A stretch of DNA of 64,000 bases from the NCBI RefSeq assembly GCF_016863615.1, contig NZ_BOPF01000004.1, forward strand, positions 62,001-126,000, in the 5' to 3' direction. The DNA is from Virgisporangium aliadipatigenens (GTDB taxonomy: Bacteria; Actinomycetota; Actinomycetes; Mycobacteriales; Micromonosporaceae). Positions 43,501 to 52,250 of the stretch are shown in pieces (the first letter of the stretch is position 1; each line of letters opens with the position of its first letter). Below the pieces are notes generated by a model. That model searched no databases. It was given only the letters and a program-made list of their open reading frames with translations, and was not told where the DNA came from. Made by a program: the position numbers and the translations under genes.

Positions 43501-45724
43501 CGGCGAGCGCCGCTTCCAGGAGTTCGACCGCCTGCTCGGGAGCCTGGTGCGCGAGGGCGAGGGAACCCGCGGCCGCGACCGCCGCGAACGTCCGATCCGG
43601 ATCCCGGTCGGGAAGCCCGGCGAGAAAGTGCCGGGCGAGCCGGAACCGGTCCCGCGGATCGCCCGAGCCGGTCCCCTCGATGTACTCGGCGAGCGCCTGG
43701 TGCAGCGCCCGCAGCTCGGCTTCGGGCAGCTCCGCCAGCAGGGGACCGCGCAGGTCGTCGTGCAGGAACGCGTACCCGTCACCGGCGTGCTCGACGACGC
43801 TGCCGGCCAGGGTGGTGAGCACCGCGTGGACCTCGGCCGGAGCGACCCCGGCGACGGCGGCCAGCTCCGCCACGGAGAACCGCGCCCCGACGACCGCGGC
43901 GACGCGCAACAGCCGGCGCTCGTCGGCGTCGAGGTGGCGCACCCGGTGCAGCAGCAGGTCGAGCACGTCGCCGGGCAGCGCCAGCGAGTCCATGCCCGCG
44001 TCGTCCAGCAGCCAGCGGCCCCACGAGGGGCGCAGCAGCCCGCCGTCCACGACCGCCCGCAGGTACTCGGCGACGGCCATCGGATTGCCGCCGCTGCGCG
44101 CCGCCAGCTTCTCCACCAGCCGGTCCGGAACGGTGGCCGCACCGAGCCGTTCGCGGATCATCGCCGCCACCGCGTCGGTGTCGAGCGGGTGCAGCACGAT
44201 GTCGAGGTCGACGGCGGCACCGAGTTCCACGGTGAACGGGCGTTCGTCCGCGTCGGCGTCGCGCGTCGACAGCGCCACCAGCAGCGACGAGTCGGGCAGC
44301 AGCGGCCCGAGGTGGCGCAGCACGGCGCGGGTCGCCTCGTCCATCCGGTGTGCGCCGTCGATGTGCAGCAGCGCGCCGTCGGTGTTCTGGGCGAGGCCGA
44401 CGAAGAGTTCGGCGACGGCCTCGGCGACCTGGCCCTGCTGCGCACCGGCCGCGAGGGGACCCGCCTCGGTGATCGCGGCCAGTGCGGGGGAGACCGCGGC
44501 GGCCATCCCCCCGGTGGCCAGCACCAGGTCGCGCAGGTGCGCGGTCGCGGCGGCGCGGGCGTCGTCGGGAAGCCGTTCGACATCGGCGAGATGGGTGTCG
44601 ACGGCCGCGCGCAGCGGCGCGAACAGCACCCCGGTCTCGGCCGGGCAGGAACCGCGCAGGGTGATCCCGCCGGCGGCCCGGACCGCGTCGGCGGCCGCGC
44701 GCACCACGCTGGTCGTCCCCGCGCCGGCCGCGCCCCGGACCAGGACCGCCCCGCCGTTGCCGCCGGCCGCGCGGTGCCATCGGGTCACGATCCGGTCCAC
44801 GTCGCGGTCCCGGCCGACGAGGTCCCCCGCGGTGTTCGCACCGGTTCTGTCCAGGGGGAACGTCTCCAGCGCCCCGTCCGCCACCCGACGCAGGTCGGCG
44901 GCGAGCCCGGCCGCGCCGCGGTAGCGGTCGTCGGGGTCCTTGGCGAGCAGCCGGGCCACGATGTCGGCGAGCGCCTCGGGGGTGTCCGGGCGCAGTGCGC
45001 GCACGTCGGGCACCGGTGCGGAGAGGTGCATGCGGATCAGTTCGCCCACGTCTTCGCAGCGGAACGGCGGCTCGCCGGTCAGGCACTCGAACAGCACGAC
45101 GCCGAGGGCGTACAGGTCGGCGCGCCCGTCGACGCGACGGCCCCGCATGCCGGTCTGCTCCGGCGCGCTGTACGTGAACGTGCCCACGGCGACGTCCGTC
45201 TCGTTCGCCGGCGCGCCGCTGCCCTCGGCGCGGGCGGCCAGGCCGAAGTCGAGGAGGCGGCTCGCCCCGTCCGGCGTGATCATGATGTTGTCCGGTTTGA
45301 CGTCCCGGTGCACCAGCTCCCGCCGGTGCGCCGCCGCCAGGGCGTCGGCGAGTTCGATGCCGAGGCGCAGGACGTTCTCGACCGTCGTGGGGCCGGCGGC
45401 CAGCACCGCCGTCAGCGGCGTCCCCTCGACCAGGTCCATCACCAGGTACGGCCGTCCCGAGGAGGTACCGACCTCGTGCACCCGGGCCACCCCGGGGTGA
45501 TCCAGGCAGGCCAGCAGCGCCGCCTCGCGCCGGAACGCCACCGCGTCCGCCTCGTCGCCGACCCGGGCGAGGAACTTGACCGCGTACACGCCGTCGCGGT
45601 AGCGGGCCCGGTACACGACCGTGCGGGCGCCCCGGCCGAGTTCACCCAGCAGTTCCAGGCCGGGCACCGTCGGGCGGGTCGGGTCGGCGCTCCCGGCATC
45701 GATCGCGGCGGGCGGCGTGCTCAT
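40532..45724 (-). CDS. Ser/Thr kinase - AAA ATPase - GAF - GGDEF multidomain signalling protein
   Basis: 1730 residues. Kinase domain at about 22-280 with glycine loop LGRGARTVVYRA, catalytic HRDVKPDN (137-145) and DFG. A STAND/AAA-type ATPase starts near 300. Its P-loop reads RGAAGAGTTS near 330, with Thr where Lys is expected, and Walker B is LLHIDGAH. A long helical TPR-like region follows to about 1250. A GAF domain (about 1280-1430) and a weaker GAF-like region come next. The last part is a diguanylate cyclase with RYGGEEFAVLLP near 1645 and an RASD inhibitory I-site five residues before. It joins phosphorylation and c-di-GMP synthesis in one chain. No membrane helix. Confidence 0.9.
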   Translation of the reverse strand: MSTPPAAIDAGSADPTRPTVPGLELLGELGRGARTVVYRARYRDGVYAVKFLARVGDEADAVAFRREAALLACLDHPGVARVHEVGTSSGRPYLVMDLVEGTPLTAVLAAGPTTVENVLRLGIELADALAAAHRRELVHRDVKPDNIMITPDGASRLLDFGLAARAEGSGAPANETDVAVGTFTYSAPEQTGMRGRRVDGRADLYALGVVLFECLTGEPPFRCEDVGELIRMHLSAPVPDVRALRPDTPEALADIVARLLAKDPDDRYRGAAGLAADLRRVADGALETFPLDRTGANTAGDLVGRDRDVDRIVTRWHRAAGGNGGAVLVRGAAGAGTTSVVRAAADAVRAAGGITLRGSCPAETGVLFAPLRAAVDTHLADVERLPDDARAAATAHLRDLVLATGGMAAAVSPALAAITEAGPLAAGAQQGQVAEAVAELFVGLAQNTDGALLHIDGAHRMDEATRAVLRHLGPLLPDSSLLVALSTRDADADERPFTVELGAAVDLDIVLHPLDTDAVAAMIRERLGAATVPDRLVEKLAARSGGNPMAVAEYLRAVVDGGLLRPSWGRWLLDDAGMDSLALPGDVLDLLLHRVRHLDADERRLLRVAAVVGARFSVAELAAVAGVAPAEVHAVLTTLAGSVVEHAGDGYAFLHDDLRGPLLAELPEAELRALHQALAEYIEGTGSGDPRDRFRLARHFLAGLPDRDPDRTFAAVAAAGSLALAHQAPEQAVELLEAALAVAERTGRQPGPAVLTDLGVAALRSGSLEPADAYLSRALDSERDPVRRAALYARKAEVCFGRYDGDAGIERVFLGFHELGAPIPRGAFRMVASTVLRFVAGVLVGLLPVRLRAATGPRRERYRVMCELLRIGVGCGAATLRVSLVLAFELRAYLPAARLGPGPDWALVRADVAFIQAMVGMRRHARRIMRGSMNLALGIGDPALAAKLHFINGMMRSLMPNPGGGEDAWLAHAVDAHGRWMDPTDRTNAYTVLAHLALVRGDTSRMAEWLRRGNGPSTGQQGDEEPLPGSPLRTMETQYAAITGQAAAAAEGLARVREHALAHPANRVARISLALAEVQAVVEAGELDRLDDVADESLRVFRRMKQTPRTALPYLRVFWVHLAFGRLAQAVQATGPERETRLADAARAVKELGHAADTPTLRAYHTVCRAALLQLRGEHRRALATVSALRDETAELDLSLVSFEGCVVRARAWRELNSPGPAQREAVAAATIAAANGWLPRLRRMRTEFGVDLAKSGTTGAGHTSIGGNGVHQRRLEALHQFGLAAATVLEPRELAGIALAEMVRIFAAQRAFLFLVEPETDRLAPYLGRDADGSELVELSGYGSTLVDRVRETGETLVVTGSDEGEALGSQSAVVHGLRSIMVAPLQSQGRIQGVVYLDSRAAQGIFTTDDVDILAAITHQVALSLETARAAQLEVMVRTAQRERDLAETLRRSFAALSRSLEPAEVTRQLTGTLCEVLRLDRAVFLEEAAVRIPDGQPPPELGPSTRSWLSLAVEVRGQSRGTVLAGCDATRTFTDAELDIAAAVVDQGAVALENALLFRQVADLAVRDTLTGLPNRRHFFELAGQQVSAAQRYDRPASAVMIDIDHFKSINDTHGHAVGDEVIREVAHRLAGALRASDLICRYGGEEFAVLLPETAGDAALASAHRLHGAVTATPVLTAVGPLPVTVSVGLAGPERPFGGLAVLLKLADEALYDAKRAGRNRVRMTA

Positions 45725-45756
45725 CCCTCACCGCATCGGCGGTACCGGGGAAGCGC

Positions 45757-46434
45757 TTAGCCTTCCACGCCCGTTGTCTGGTGCGGGGTGCCGACCGGCT
45801 TGGACTCGGGGGAGCCGCGCTGGCGCAGGAAGATCGAGAGCAGCACCATCGACGCGACGGCCAGCATCTCGGACTGCCAGTTCTGCAGCGTGCGGTTCCA
45901 GAAGTCGGGCTCGGTCAGGTACTGCGACCAGGTGACCGGATCCTGCCGTTGGCGCAGTTGCTGTTCGTTGAACGCCGCCGTGCCGGCCACCGACTGCGCC
46001 AGCCAGGAGAGCAGGAAGATCGTGCCCATCGTGATGCCGAGCGAGTTCGAGTAGACGGCCTGCCGCCAGCCGTAGCGCTTGGCCCAGGCCGGGGAGTCCT
46101 GCCGGGCGTGGGCGCCGACGTGCTGTTCGGCGTCGCTCTCCCGCCCCGGGCGGTCCAGTGGTTTGGACTCCGGGGAACCCTTCTGCAGCAGCCACACCGT
46201 CAGGACGATGAACAGGAAGAACTGCAGGTACTCCGACTGCCAGTTCTCGGCGACGTCGACCGCGAACGACGCGGACATCAGATAGGTGCCGAGCGACACC
46301 GGAGGCAGCCCGTCGGTGACCTGTTCGGAGTTGTAGTCGGCGTGTCCGGCGATCGCCTGCCCCACGAGGCAGATCAGGAACAGGGCGACGAACACCGGCC
46401 CGAGCGAGTGTTCGCGAACGAGTCCGCGGCGCAT
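45757..46434 (-). CDS. DUF6766-like membrane protein with internal duplication
   Basis: 225 residues, four helices in two similar halves, each ending with NWQSE, a hydrophobic helix and a GSPESKP(L/V) tail. Function unknown. It starts three bases after the stop of the lipoprotein gene upstream and ends 32 bases before the large kinase gene, so the three may be co-transcribed. Confidence 0.72.
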   Translation of the reverse strand: MRRGLVREHSLGPVFVALFLICLVGQAIAGHADYNSEQVTDGLPPVSLGTYLMSASFAVDVAENWQSEYLQFFLFIVLTVWLLQKGSPESKPLDRPGRESDAEQHVGAHARQDSPAWAKRYGWRQAVYSNSLGITMGTIFLLSWLAQSVAGTAAFNEQQLRQRQDPVTWSQYLTEPDFWNRTLQNWQSEMLAVASMVLLSIFLRQRGSPESKPVGTPHQTTGVEG

Positions 46435-46437
46435 CGC

Positions 46438-46830
46438 TCAGTCCCCCGCGACGACGCAGTCGTAGGGGCGTTCGCCCCGGGAACGGCAGCCCGCGGCGAC
46501 GACCCGCCACCCGGACCCGAACGCGCCCAGGAAGACGGTGTCGTTGCCGGTCACCACCTGGGCCCACTGGCCGTGGACGCGCACCTCGCGCACGGGTGCG
46601 GGCGGTGGGAGACCGGCGTCGGTGACGGCTGCGGCACAGGGCTCGCCGGCGGAACGTTCGACCGACTCGCGGGTGTCGGGTGCGAGCGCCGCGCAGGCGG
46701 CTGCGCCGTCCCCGTCCCGAACGGCGTTCGAGAGGCGGCTCGCCGTGTCGGCCGCGGCATGATCCGTGGGCGTCGGCGCGCAGGCCGTCAGCAGCAGAAG
46801 AACGACCAGGAGCAGTGATGACCCCCTCAT
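46438..46830 (-). CDS. Small lipoprotein
   Basis: 130 residues from ATG 46830. Lipoprotein signal MRGSSLLLVVLLLLTAC with lipobox LTAC, then a compact outer domain with four cysteines and the pattern REVRVHGQWAQVVTGNDTVF and GWRVVAAGC. Resembles many actinomycete lipoproteins with an NTF2-like fold, but no function is evident. Confidence 0.7.
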   Translation of the reverse strand: MRGSSLLLVVLLLLTACAPTPTDHAAADTASRLSNAVRDGDGAAACAALAPDTRESVERSAGEPCAAAVTDAGLPPPAPVREVRVHGQWAQVVTGNDTVFLGAFGSGWRVVAAGCRSRGERPYDCVVAGD

Positions 46831-46867
46831 GGGGGTGTACTTCCCCAAGAACGACAACTTCGAACAC

Positions 46868-46900
46868 GCCGGGGGTGCGCCGCAGCGGCACACCCCCGGC
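46868..46900 (-). terminator. Strong hairpin after the MmpS-like gene
   Basis: GCCGGGGGTG (46868-46877) pairs perfectly with CACCCCCGGC (46891-46900). The 13-base interior can pair further. It lies 11 bases after the stop of the minus-strand gene. Confidence 0.75.
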
Positions 46901-46910
46901 GCGCGAGCGG

Positions 46911-47801
46911 TCAGATGTAGCAGGTGATCAGCGTGTTCGGCCCCTCGGCGTGCTCGACCCGGGTCACGACGCCGTTCTGGATGATCCGGCAGGTGAGCGA
47001 GCCCTCGGACGGTTCGAGGCGCTTGGCGTAGAACCTCTTGACCGTGCCCTCGGTCGGGAAGCCCATCCGCCAGGGCAGCGCGACGTTAACCACGCTGACC
47101 TCTTCGGAGTACATGTCGATGTAGGTGATGGAGACGGGTCCGTCGCCGGCGAGTTCGTAGGCGTAGACCTCGCCCGCGGAGGCGCTGGCCGACGGCCAGG
47201 TGCACGGCGTCGGCGAGGCCGATGCCGACGGCGATGCCGACGGCGATGCCGACGGGGCCACCGAGGGGACGGCCGACGGGTCGACGGAAGCGGACGCCGA
47301 CGGGGCCGCCGACGGGTCGACCGATACCGAGACGGAGGCCGACGGGTCGGCCTTCTGGAGGCGCGCCGGGATCGGCGGAACCGGCGGCACGGGAGGCGCG
47401 GGCGGCACGATCGGGGCACCGGTTGGCATCGTGCCGGTCGGTTCCACGCCGGTCGGCGCGACGCCGGTGGGCACGACGCCGGTCGGCTCCACGCCGGTGG
47501 GCGCGACGCCCGTGGGCACCACACCGGTCGGCGCGACACCGGTCGGCGTCGGCACCACCGGGGTGGCCGTCGGGGCGGTGGTCGCCGTGGGAGTCGGGGC
47601 GGCGCTCGCCGTGGCGGTCGGGGTCGCACCCGCCGAGGCGCTGGGGGACGCCGAAGGCCAGAAGCAGGCTTCTTCGATCGGGCTGGCGCCCGCCGGCGGG
47701 CGCACGACGACGGCGACCACGGCGGCGAGGATGAGTGCGGCGATGGTGCCACCGAGCACGGGCGGTATGGCCCACTTCGGTTTCGAGGCTTCGCGGTTCA
47801 C
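46911..47801 (-). CDS. MmpS-like membrane protein with PTG repeats
   Basis: 296 residues. A short cytoplasmic start, one helix (PPVLGGTIAALILAAVVAVVV), then about 110 residues of low complexity: Ala/Thr/Pro stretches, eight-odd tandem VAPTGV/VEPTGV units and Ser/Ala/Pro runs. The C-terminal 80 residues (ITYIDMYSEEVSVVNVALPW, then SLTCRIIQNGVVT and a final C) match the immunoglobulin-like outer domain of MmpS proteins. MmpS partners MmpL exporters in mycobacteria, but no mmpL is nearby. Confidence 0.7.
   Translation of the reverse strand: MNREASKPKWAIPPVLGGTIAALILAAVVAVVVRPPAGASPIEEACFWPSASPSASAGATPTATASAAPTPTATTAPTATPVVPTPTGVAPTGVVPTGVAPTGVEPTGVVPTGVAPTGVEPTGTMPTGAPIVPPAPPVPPVPPIPARLQKADPSASVSVSVDPSAAPSASASVDPSAVPSVAPSASPSASPSASASPTPCTWPSASASAGEVYAYELAGDGPVSITYIDMYSEEVSVVNVALPWRMGFPTEGTVKRFYAKRLEPSEGSLTCRIIQNGVVTRVEHAEGPNTLITCYI
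47420..47545. repeat. Tandem repeat encoding the PTG units
   Basis: Near-identical 15-18-bp units (ACGCCGGTSGGCDCS type) in series within the MmpS-like gene. The length is likely to vary between strains by slippage. Confidence 0.7.
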
Positions 47802-47885
47802 AACGACGTCCTTAATGTGACTATTCGGCCGTCTTCATGGTGAACGTTGCTCGCCTACCGTCGCCGGTGGATCACCCGAGTTCGA

Positions 47886-48074
47886 TCAACCTGCCGCGTC
47901 GTGCGGGCGGTGCCAGACCACCTCGCCGCCGGGGGAGTAGATCGTGTCCGGGATTCCCTCGGTCCAGCCCTGGTGCTCCATCCGGCGCGCCGCCGCCCGC
48001 GCCTCGTCCTCGCTCGCGAACGTCTCCTGCTCCGGCTCGCCGTCCCGGTACACCCGCAACGTCCACTCGCTCAT
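47886..48074 (-). CDS. Small soluble protein, unknown function
   Basis: 62 residues: MSEWTLRVYRDGEPEQETF, a helix with EDEARAAARRMEHQGW, then two beta strands. The beta-alpha-beta-beta pattern is common among actinomycete hypothetical proteins. It lies after the molybdoenzyme gene on the same strand. Confidence 0.55.
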   Translation of the reverse strand: MSEWTLRVYRDGEPEQETFASEDEARAAARRMEHQGWTEGIPDTIYSPGGEVVWHRPHDAAG

Positions 48075-48153
48075 GACGCCGCCTCGCTTCGCTCACCGGC
48101 GCCATGAGACGCGAGCGCACAGTGCCCCATGATTCGCTCCCGCAAGCGTCCGC

Positions 48154-50427
48154 TCATGAGGCGTTTTCCAATCGAATGATCACGGACTTGGAGGTCGGCG
48201 TGTTGCTGACCTCGGCGGTGCTGTCCAGCGGCACCAGCACGTTCGTCTCCGGGTAGTAGGCGGCCGCGCAGCCGCGCGCGGTGGGGTAGGAGACGACCCG
48301 GAAGTGTGCGGCCCGCCGCGTCACGCCGTCCCGCCACACGCCGACGAGATCCACGTACTGCCCGTCGGCGATCCCCAGCTCGGTCAGGTCGTCCGGGTTG
48401 ACGAAGACCACCCGGCGCCCGCCGTGCACGCCCCGGTAGCGGTCCTCCAGGCCGTAGATCGTGGTGTTGTACTGATCGTGGGAACGGAGGGTCTGCAGCA
48501 GAAGATGCCCTTCCGGCACCCGCAGCACCACGAGGTCGTTCACGGTGAAGTTCGCCTTGCCGGTGGCGGTGTTGAACTTGCGCCGGTCCCGCACGGCGTG
48601 CGGCAGCACGAAGCCGCCCGGCCGGGCCACCTTCTCCCGGTAGTTGTCGCAGCCGGGCACCACGCGCTCGATGCGTTCCCGGATGAGGCCGTAGTCGTCG
48701 GCGAACGCGGCCCACGGGATCGTGGTCCGGTCGCCCAGCGTGGCCTGCGCGAGTTCGCACACGATGCGGACCTCGCTGCGCAGGTGCTCCGACGCCGGTT
48801 CGAGGGTGCCGGAGGAGGCGTGCACCGCGCTCATCGAGTCCTCGACGGTCACGAACTGCGCCCCGGACGGCTGCACGTCGACCTCGGTGCGCCCGAGCGT
48901 CGGCAGGATCAGCGCGGCCTCGCCGGTGACCGCGTGCGAACGGTTCAGCTTGGTGGAGACCTGCACGGTCAGCGCGGTGCGCCGGACGGCCGCCATCGTC
49001 GCGTCGGTGTCCGGGGTGGCCGCCACGAAGTTGCCGCCGAGCGCGAAGAACACCTTCACCGTGCCGTCGCGCATGGCGCGGATGGTCTCGACCGTGTCGT
49101 ACCCGTGGTGCTGCGGCGGCCGGAAACCGAACTCCTTCTCCAGCGCCTCCAGGAAGTGCGCGGGCGGCTTCTCCCAGATGCCCATCGTCCGGTCGCCCTG
49201 GACGTTGCTGTGCCCGCGCACCGGGCAGACGCCGGCGCCGGGGCGGCCCAGGTTGCCGCGCAGCATGAGGAAGTTGACGACCTCGCGGATGGTCGGCACG
49301 GAGTTCCTGTGCTGCGTGAGGCCCATCGCCCAGCAGACGATGATCCGCTCGGACCGGACCACGCGGGCGTAGAGGCGTTCGATGTCGGCGCGGGTGAGGC
49401 CGGTGGCCGCGAGCACGTCGTCCCAGTCGAGTTTGCGCAGGTGGGCCGCGTACTCCTCGAAGCCGCTGCTGTGCTCGTCGATGAACGCCCGGTCGATCGC
49501 GTCGGCGTCGAGCAGCATCCGGTTGATCGCCTGGAAAAGCGCGAGATCGCCGTTGACGCGGATCTGCAGGAAGTCGTCGGCGAGCTTGGTGCCGCGGCCG
49601 ACCACACCCCGGGGCTTCTGCGGGTTCTTGAACCGGATCAGGCCGGCCTCCGGCAGCGGGTTCACGGCCACGATCGACGCGCCGGCGGCCTTCGCCTCTT
49701 CGAGCGCGGAGAGCATGCGTGGGTGGTTGGTGCCCGGGTTCTGGCCGACGACCAGGATCAGGTCGGCCTTGTTGAGGTCGTCGAGCGAGACGCTCCCCTT
49801 GCCGACGCCGATGGTCTGCGACAGCGCGCTGCCGGAGGACTCGTGGCACATGTTCGAGCAGTCGGGCAGGTTGTTGGTCCCGAACGCCCGCACGAAGAGC
49901 TGGTAGGCGAACGCCGCCTCGTTGGACGCCCGCCCCGACGTGTAGAACGCCGCCTCGTCCGGGGAACCCAGGCCCCGCAGCGCCTCCGCGACGACGCCGT
50001 ACGCGTCGGTCCACGTGACGGGCTGATAGTGATCGCTGCCGGCCGGCTTGAACATCGGCTCGGTGAGGCGGCCCTGCTGGCCCAGCCAGTAGTCGGTGCG
50101 CTCCGCCAGTTCGCTGACGGGATGCCGGGCGAAGAACTCGGGGGTGACCCGCCGGACGGTGGCCTCCTCGGCGACGGCCTTGGCGCCGTTCTCGCAGAAC
50201 TCCGCCATCTTGCGGTGCTCGCCGTCGGGCCAGGCGCAGCCGGGACAGTCGAACCCGTCCTTCTGGTTCAGCTTGCGCAGCACCTTCAGCGAACGACCGG
50301 CGCCCATCTGCGCGTAGGAGTACTCGAGCGACTTGGTCACGCCGGGTATGCCGGCGGACCACTCCTTCGGCGGCGTGACCTTGAGGGGCTCCTCGGTCAG
50401 GCCATCGGTGGGCTTCTCGTTGGTCAT
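48154..50427 (-). CDS. FdhF/YdeP-family molybdopterin oxidoreductase
   Basis: 757 residues. Signatures of the molybdopterin-binding core are YTSGRASNEAAFAYQLF, CSNMCHESS, VVGQNPGTNHPRML, and the C-terminal MopB dinucleotide-binding domain LLQTLRSHDQYNTT. The N-terminal CPGCAWPDGEHRKM is shared by YdeP-like proteins. YdeP is tied to acid tolerance in E. coli; the electron partner and substrate are unknown. ATG 50427 is chosen because GGAGG lies 8 bases upstream; an in-frame ATG at 50454 has no such signal. Confidence 0.9.
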   Translation of the reverse strand: MTNEKPTDGLTEEPLKVTPPKEWSAGIPGVTKSLEYSYAQMGAGRSLKVLRKLNQKDGFDCPGCAWPDGEHRKMAEFCENGAKAVAEEATVRRVTPEFFARHPVSELAERTDYWLGQQGRLTEPMFKPAGSDHYQPVTWTDAYGVVAEALRGLGSPDEAAFYTSGRASNEAAFAYQLFVRAFGTNNLPDCSNMCHESSGSALSQTIGVGKGSVSLDDLNKADLILVVGQNPGTNHPRMLSALEEAKAAGASIVAVNPLPEAGLIRFKNPQKPRGVVGRGTKLADDFLQIRVNGDLALFQAINRMLLDADAIDRAFIDEHSSGFEEYAAHLRKLDWDDVLAATGLTRADIERLYARVVRSERIIVCWAMGLTQHRNSVPTIREVVNFLMLRGNLGRPGAGVCPVRGHSNVQGDRTMGIWEKPPAHFLEALEKEFGFRPPQHHGYDTVETIRAMRDGTVKVFFALGGNFVAATPDTDATMAAVRRTALTVQVSTKLNRSHAVTGEAALILPTLGRTEVDVQPSGAQFVTVEDSMSAVHASSGTLEPASEHLRSEVRIVCELAQATLGDRTTIPWAAFADDYGLIRERIERVVPGCDNYREKVARPGGFVLPHAVRDRRKFNTATGKANFTVNDLVVLRVPEGHLLLQTLRSHDQYNTTIYGLEDRYRGVHGGRRVVFVNPDDLTELGIADGQYVDLVGVWRDGVTRRAAHFRVVSYPTARGCAAAYYPETNVLVPLDSTAEVSNTPTSKSVIIRLENAS

Positions 50428-50500
50428 TCCGGCACCTCCGTCGATCCTTCGCATTATGTACCCGTCGGTAGGACCACTCCCACTTCGGGCGCAAACGAAC

Positions 50501-50530
50501 GACCGCCCCGGCGGGAGGGCCGGGGCGGTC
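50501..50530 (-). terminator. GC-rich hairpin after the protease gene
   Basis: Perfect 12-bp stem GACCGCCCCGGC (50501-50512) with GCCGGGGCGGTC (50519-50530), 6-base loop, 31 bases after the protease stop codon. Confidence 0.75.
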
Positions 50531-50560
50531 GAACGGAGGTCGTCCTGCGTCAGCTGCTCG

Positions 50561-52153
50561 CTACGGCAGGTTGGCGCCGAGCACGAAGATGCCGGAACCC
50601 GAGCGCGCCGTCACCACGTACCGGAAGAAGCCGCCCTGGCCGTTGAACGTCAGCGACTCCTGCGCGGTCGGGCCGGTGGAGCGCGCCACGGTCTGCCAAC
50701 GCCGGCCGGTCCACCGCTGGAGTTCGAGGTCGAAGTTGGCGTCCTCGGGGCCGCTGAGGCACCCCTGCTGCTGACCGCCGCGGGCCCGGTAGAAGCGGCC
50801 GTTCGGCACGATCTGCTGGGCACCGGCCCGGTTCATCGAACCGCTGGCCGAGGCGTCCATGCCGGCGCAACCCTGCTGGCCGCCGCCACCGCCGCCACCC
50901 GGCGGGTTCGACGCGGAAGCGGACGGGGACGGAGCGGGCGACGGGTCGTTGCCGCCACCGCCGCCGCCGTTGCCGGCGGTGGTCACCAGCGTCAGGTTGT
51001 TGACCTGCAGGATCTCGGCGAGCGGCTGGAAGAACGTCTCCCCGCCCCGCGTGCAGTCCCCGGAACCGCCGGAGGTCACGCCCTGCGCCTGGTTGCCCGA
51101 CAGCCATGAACCGCCGGAGTCGCCGCCCTCGGCGCACACGTTGGTGCGGGTGAGGCCGGTGACGGCACCCTCGGGGTAGTTGACCGTCTGGTTCTTGGCG
51201 AGCACCGTGCCGCAGCGCGTGCCCGTGGTGGAACCGCTGCGGCAGATGGCCGCGCCGACCGGGGCCTCCTGCGAGCCGGCCACCGGCACGGTCTGCACGG
51301 CCTGCGTGTTCGACGTCGTGTTCACGAACGGCGTCGGCGTGAACGTGGCGTTCGTCTGCACGAAGCCGAAGTCGCCGTTGCCCGGGAACGTCGACTGGCG
51401 CACGGTGCCCTGCGGGACGTTCCCGGCGCCGGCGGTGGTGTCGCCCGGCTGGCCGCAGTGGCCCGCGGTGACGAACCCGCCCTGCACGGCGAAGCCGACC
51501 GAGCAGCGGAACTGCTGTTCGATGAAGTACGCGTCGCCGCCGCGGATGTCGGCGAGCGGCCGCGGGGTGGAGTCGTTCGTGACGACCTTGACCGCGTCGG
51601 CCGGAACGCCACTGGCGGCGACCAGTGCGCGGGCCTTCGCCTGGCCGCTGGACTTGGCGGTGATGACCACGGTGTTCGTGGAGTCCTCGACGTACCAGCC
51701 GGTCACCGACTTGTCCGCGCTCGTGGCGTCGAGCTTGGACTTGATGCCGGCGAGGGTCTGCTCGCTGCGGGCGACCTTCTTCGGCGTGGCGCCGGCGGCG
51801 GTCACCCTCGCGGCGGCGGCGTCGGTGGTGACGCCGATGTTGAGCGTGCCGCCGTTGGCCGAGATCCACGCGCCGCCGAACTCGGCACCGAGTTCCCGGC
51901 GCAGCTGGGCCTCGGTGCGGCCGGCCCAGTTGTCCTTGCGCAGCCGGTTGCCGGCCTGGCCCGCGTCGATGCGCAGGTCCTTGGCGACGGCGCCGACCAG
52001 CGGCGTGTTGGCCGCCGCCGCGTCATCCGCCGCGAATCCGTCCGCGCCGCCGGGCGGCTGTTCGGAACCCCACGACAGTCCGGGCAGGATGGCTACCGCC
52101 GCCACGCCCGCTGTCACCACCGCCAACCACGGCGCGGTCCGCTTCCAACGCAT
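50561..52153 (-). CDS. Secreted S1 serine protease, streptogrisin/alpha-lytic type
   Basis: 530 residues. Signal peptide (APWLAVVTAGVAAVAIL), an alpha-lytic-type propeptide to about residue 200, then a chymotrypsin fold with His in FVTAGHCG, Asp in NGDFGFVQ and Ser in EGGDSGGSWLSG. A Gly/Pro/Ser linker leads to a C-terminal beta-sandwich domain of about 100 residues (FYRARGG...NFDLELQRW...FFRYVVTARSGSG) like pre-peptidase C-terminal domains. Expected to be secreted as a zymogen and self-processed. Confidence 0.92.
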   Translation of the reverse strand: MRWKRTAPWLAVVTAGVAAVAILPGLSWGSEQPPGGADGFAADDAAAANTPLVGAVAKDLRIDAGQAGNRLRKDNWAGRTEAQLRRELGAEFGGAWISANGGTLNIGVTTDAAAARVTAAGATPKKVARSEQTLAGIKSKLDATSADKSVTGWYVEDSTNTVVITAKSSGQAKARALVAASGVPADAVKVVTNDSTPRPLADIRGGDAYFIEQQFRCSVGFAVQGGFVTAGHCGQPGDTTAGAGNVPQGTVRQSTFPGNGDFGFVQTNATFTPTPFVNTTSNTQAVQTVPVAGSQEAPVGAAICRSGSTTGTRCGTVLAKNQTVNYPEGAVTGLTRTNVCAEGGDSGGSWLSGNQAQGVTSGGSGDCTRGGETFFQPLAEILQVNNLTLVTTAGNGGGGGGNDPSPAPSPSASASNPPGGGGGGGQQGCAGMDASASGSMNRAGAQQIVPNGRFYRARGGQQQGCLSGPEDANFDLELQRWTGRRWQTVARSTGPTAQESLTFNGQGGFFRYVVTARSGSGIFVLGANLP

Positions 52154-52250
52154 TCGGATTCCTCCCCAACCGATGACGATGCATCGGGGGGTACGGATCG
52201 GTTGGGGTGTGGGTCACACGCTTAAGGGAGGCAAAAGGTAAACGTGAGAC

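Noticed and set aside
40238-45760. An 1840-residue plus-strand open frame
   Set aside because: Antisense shadow of the kinase-GGDEF gene, composed mainly of Arg, Gly, His and Val, without domains.
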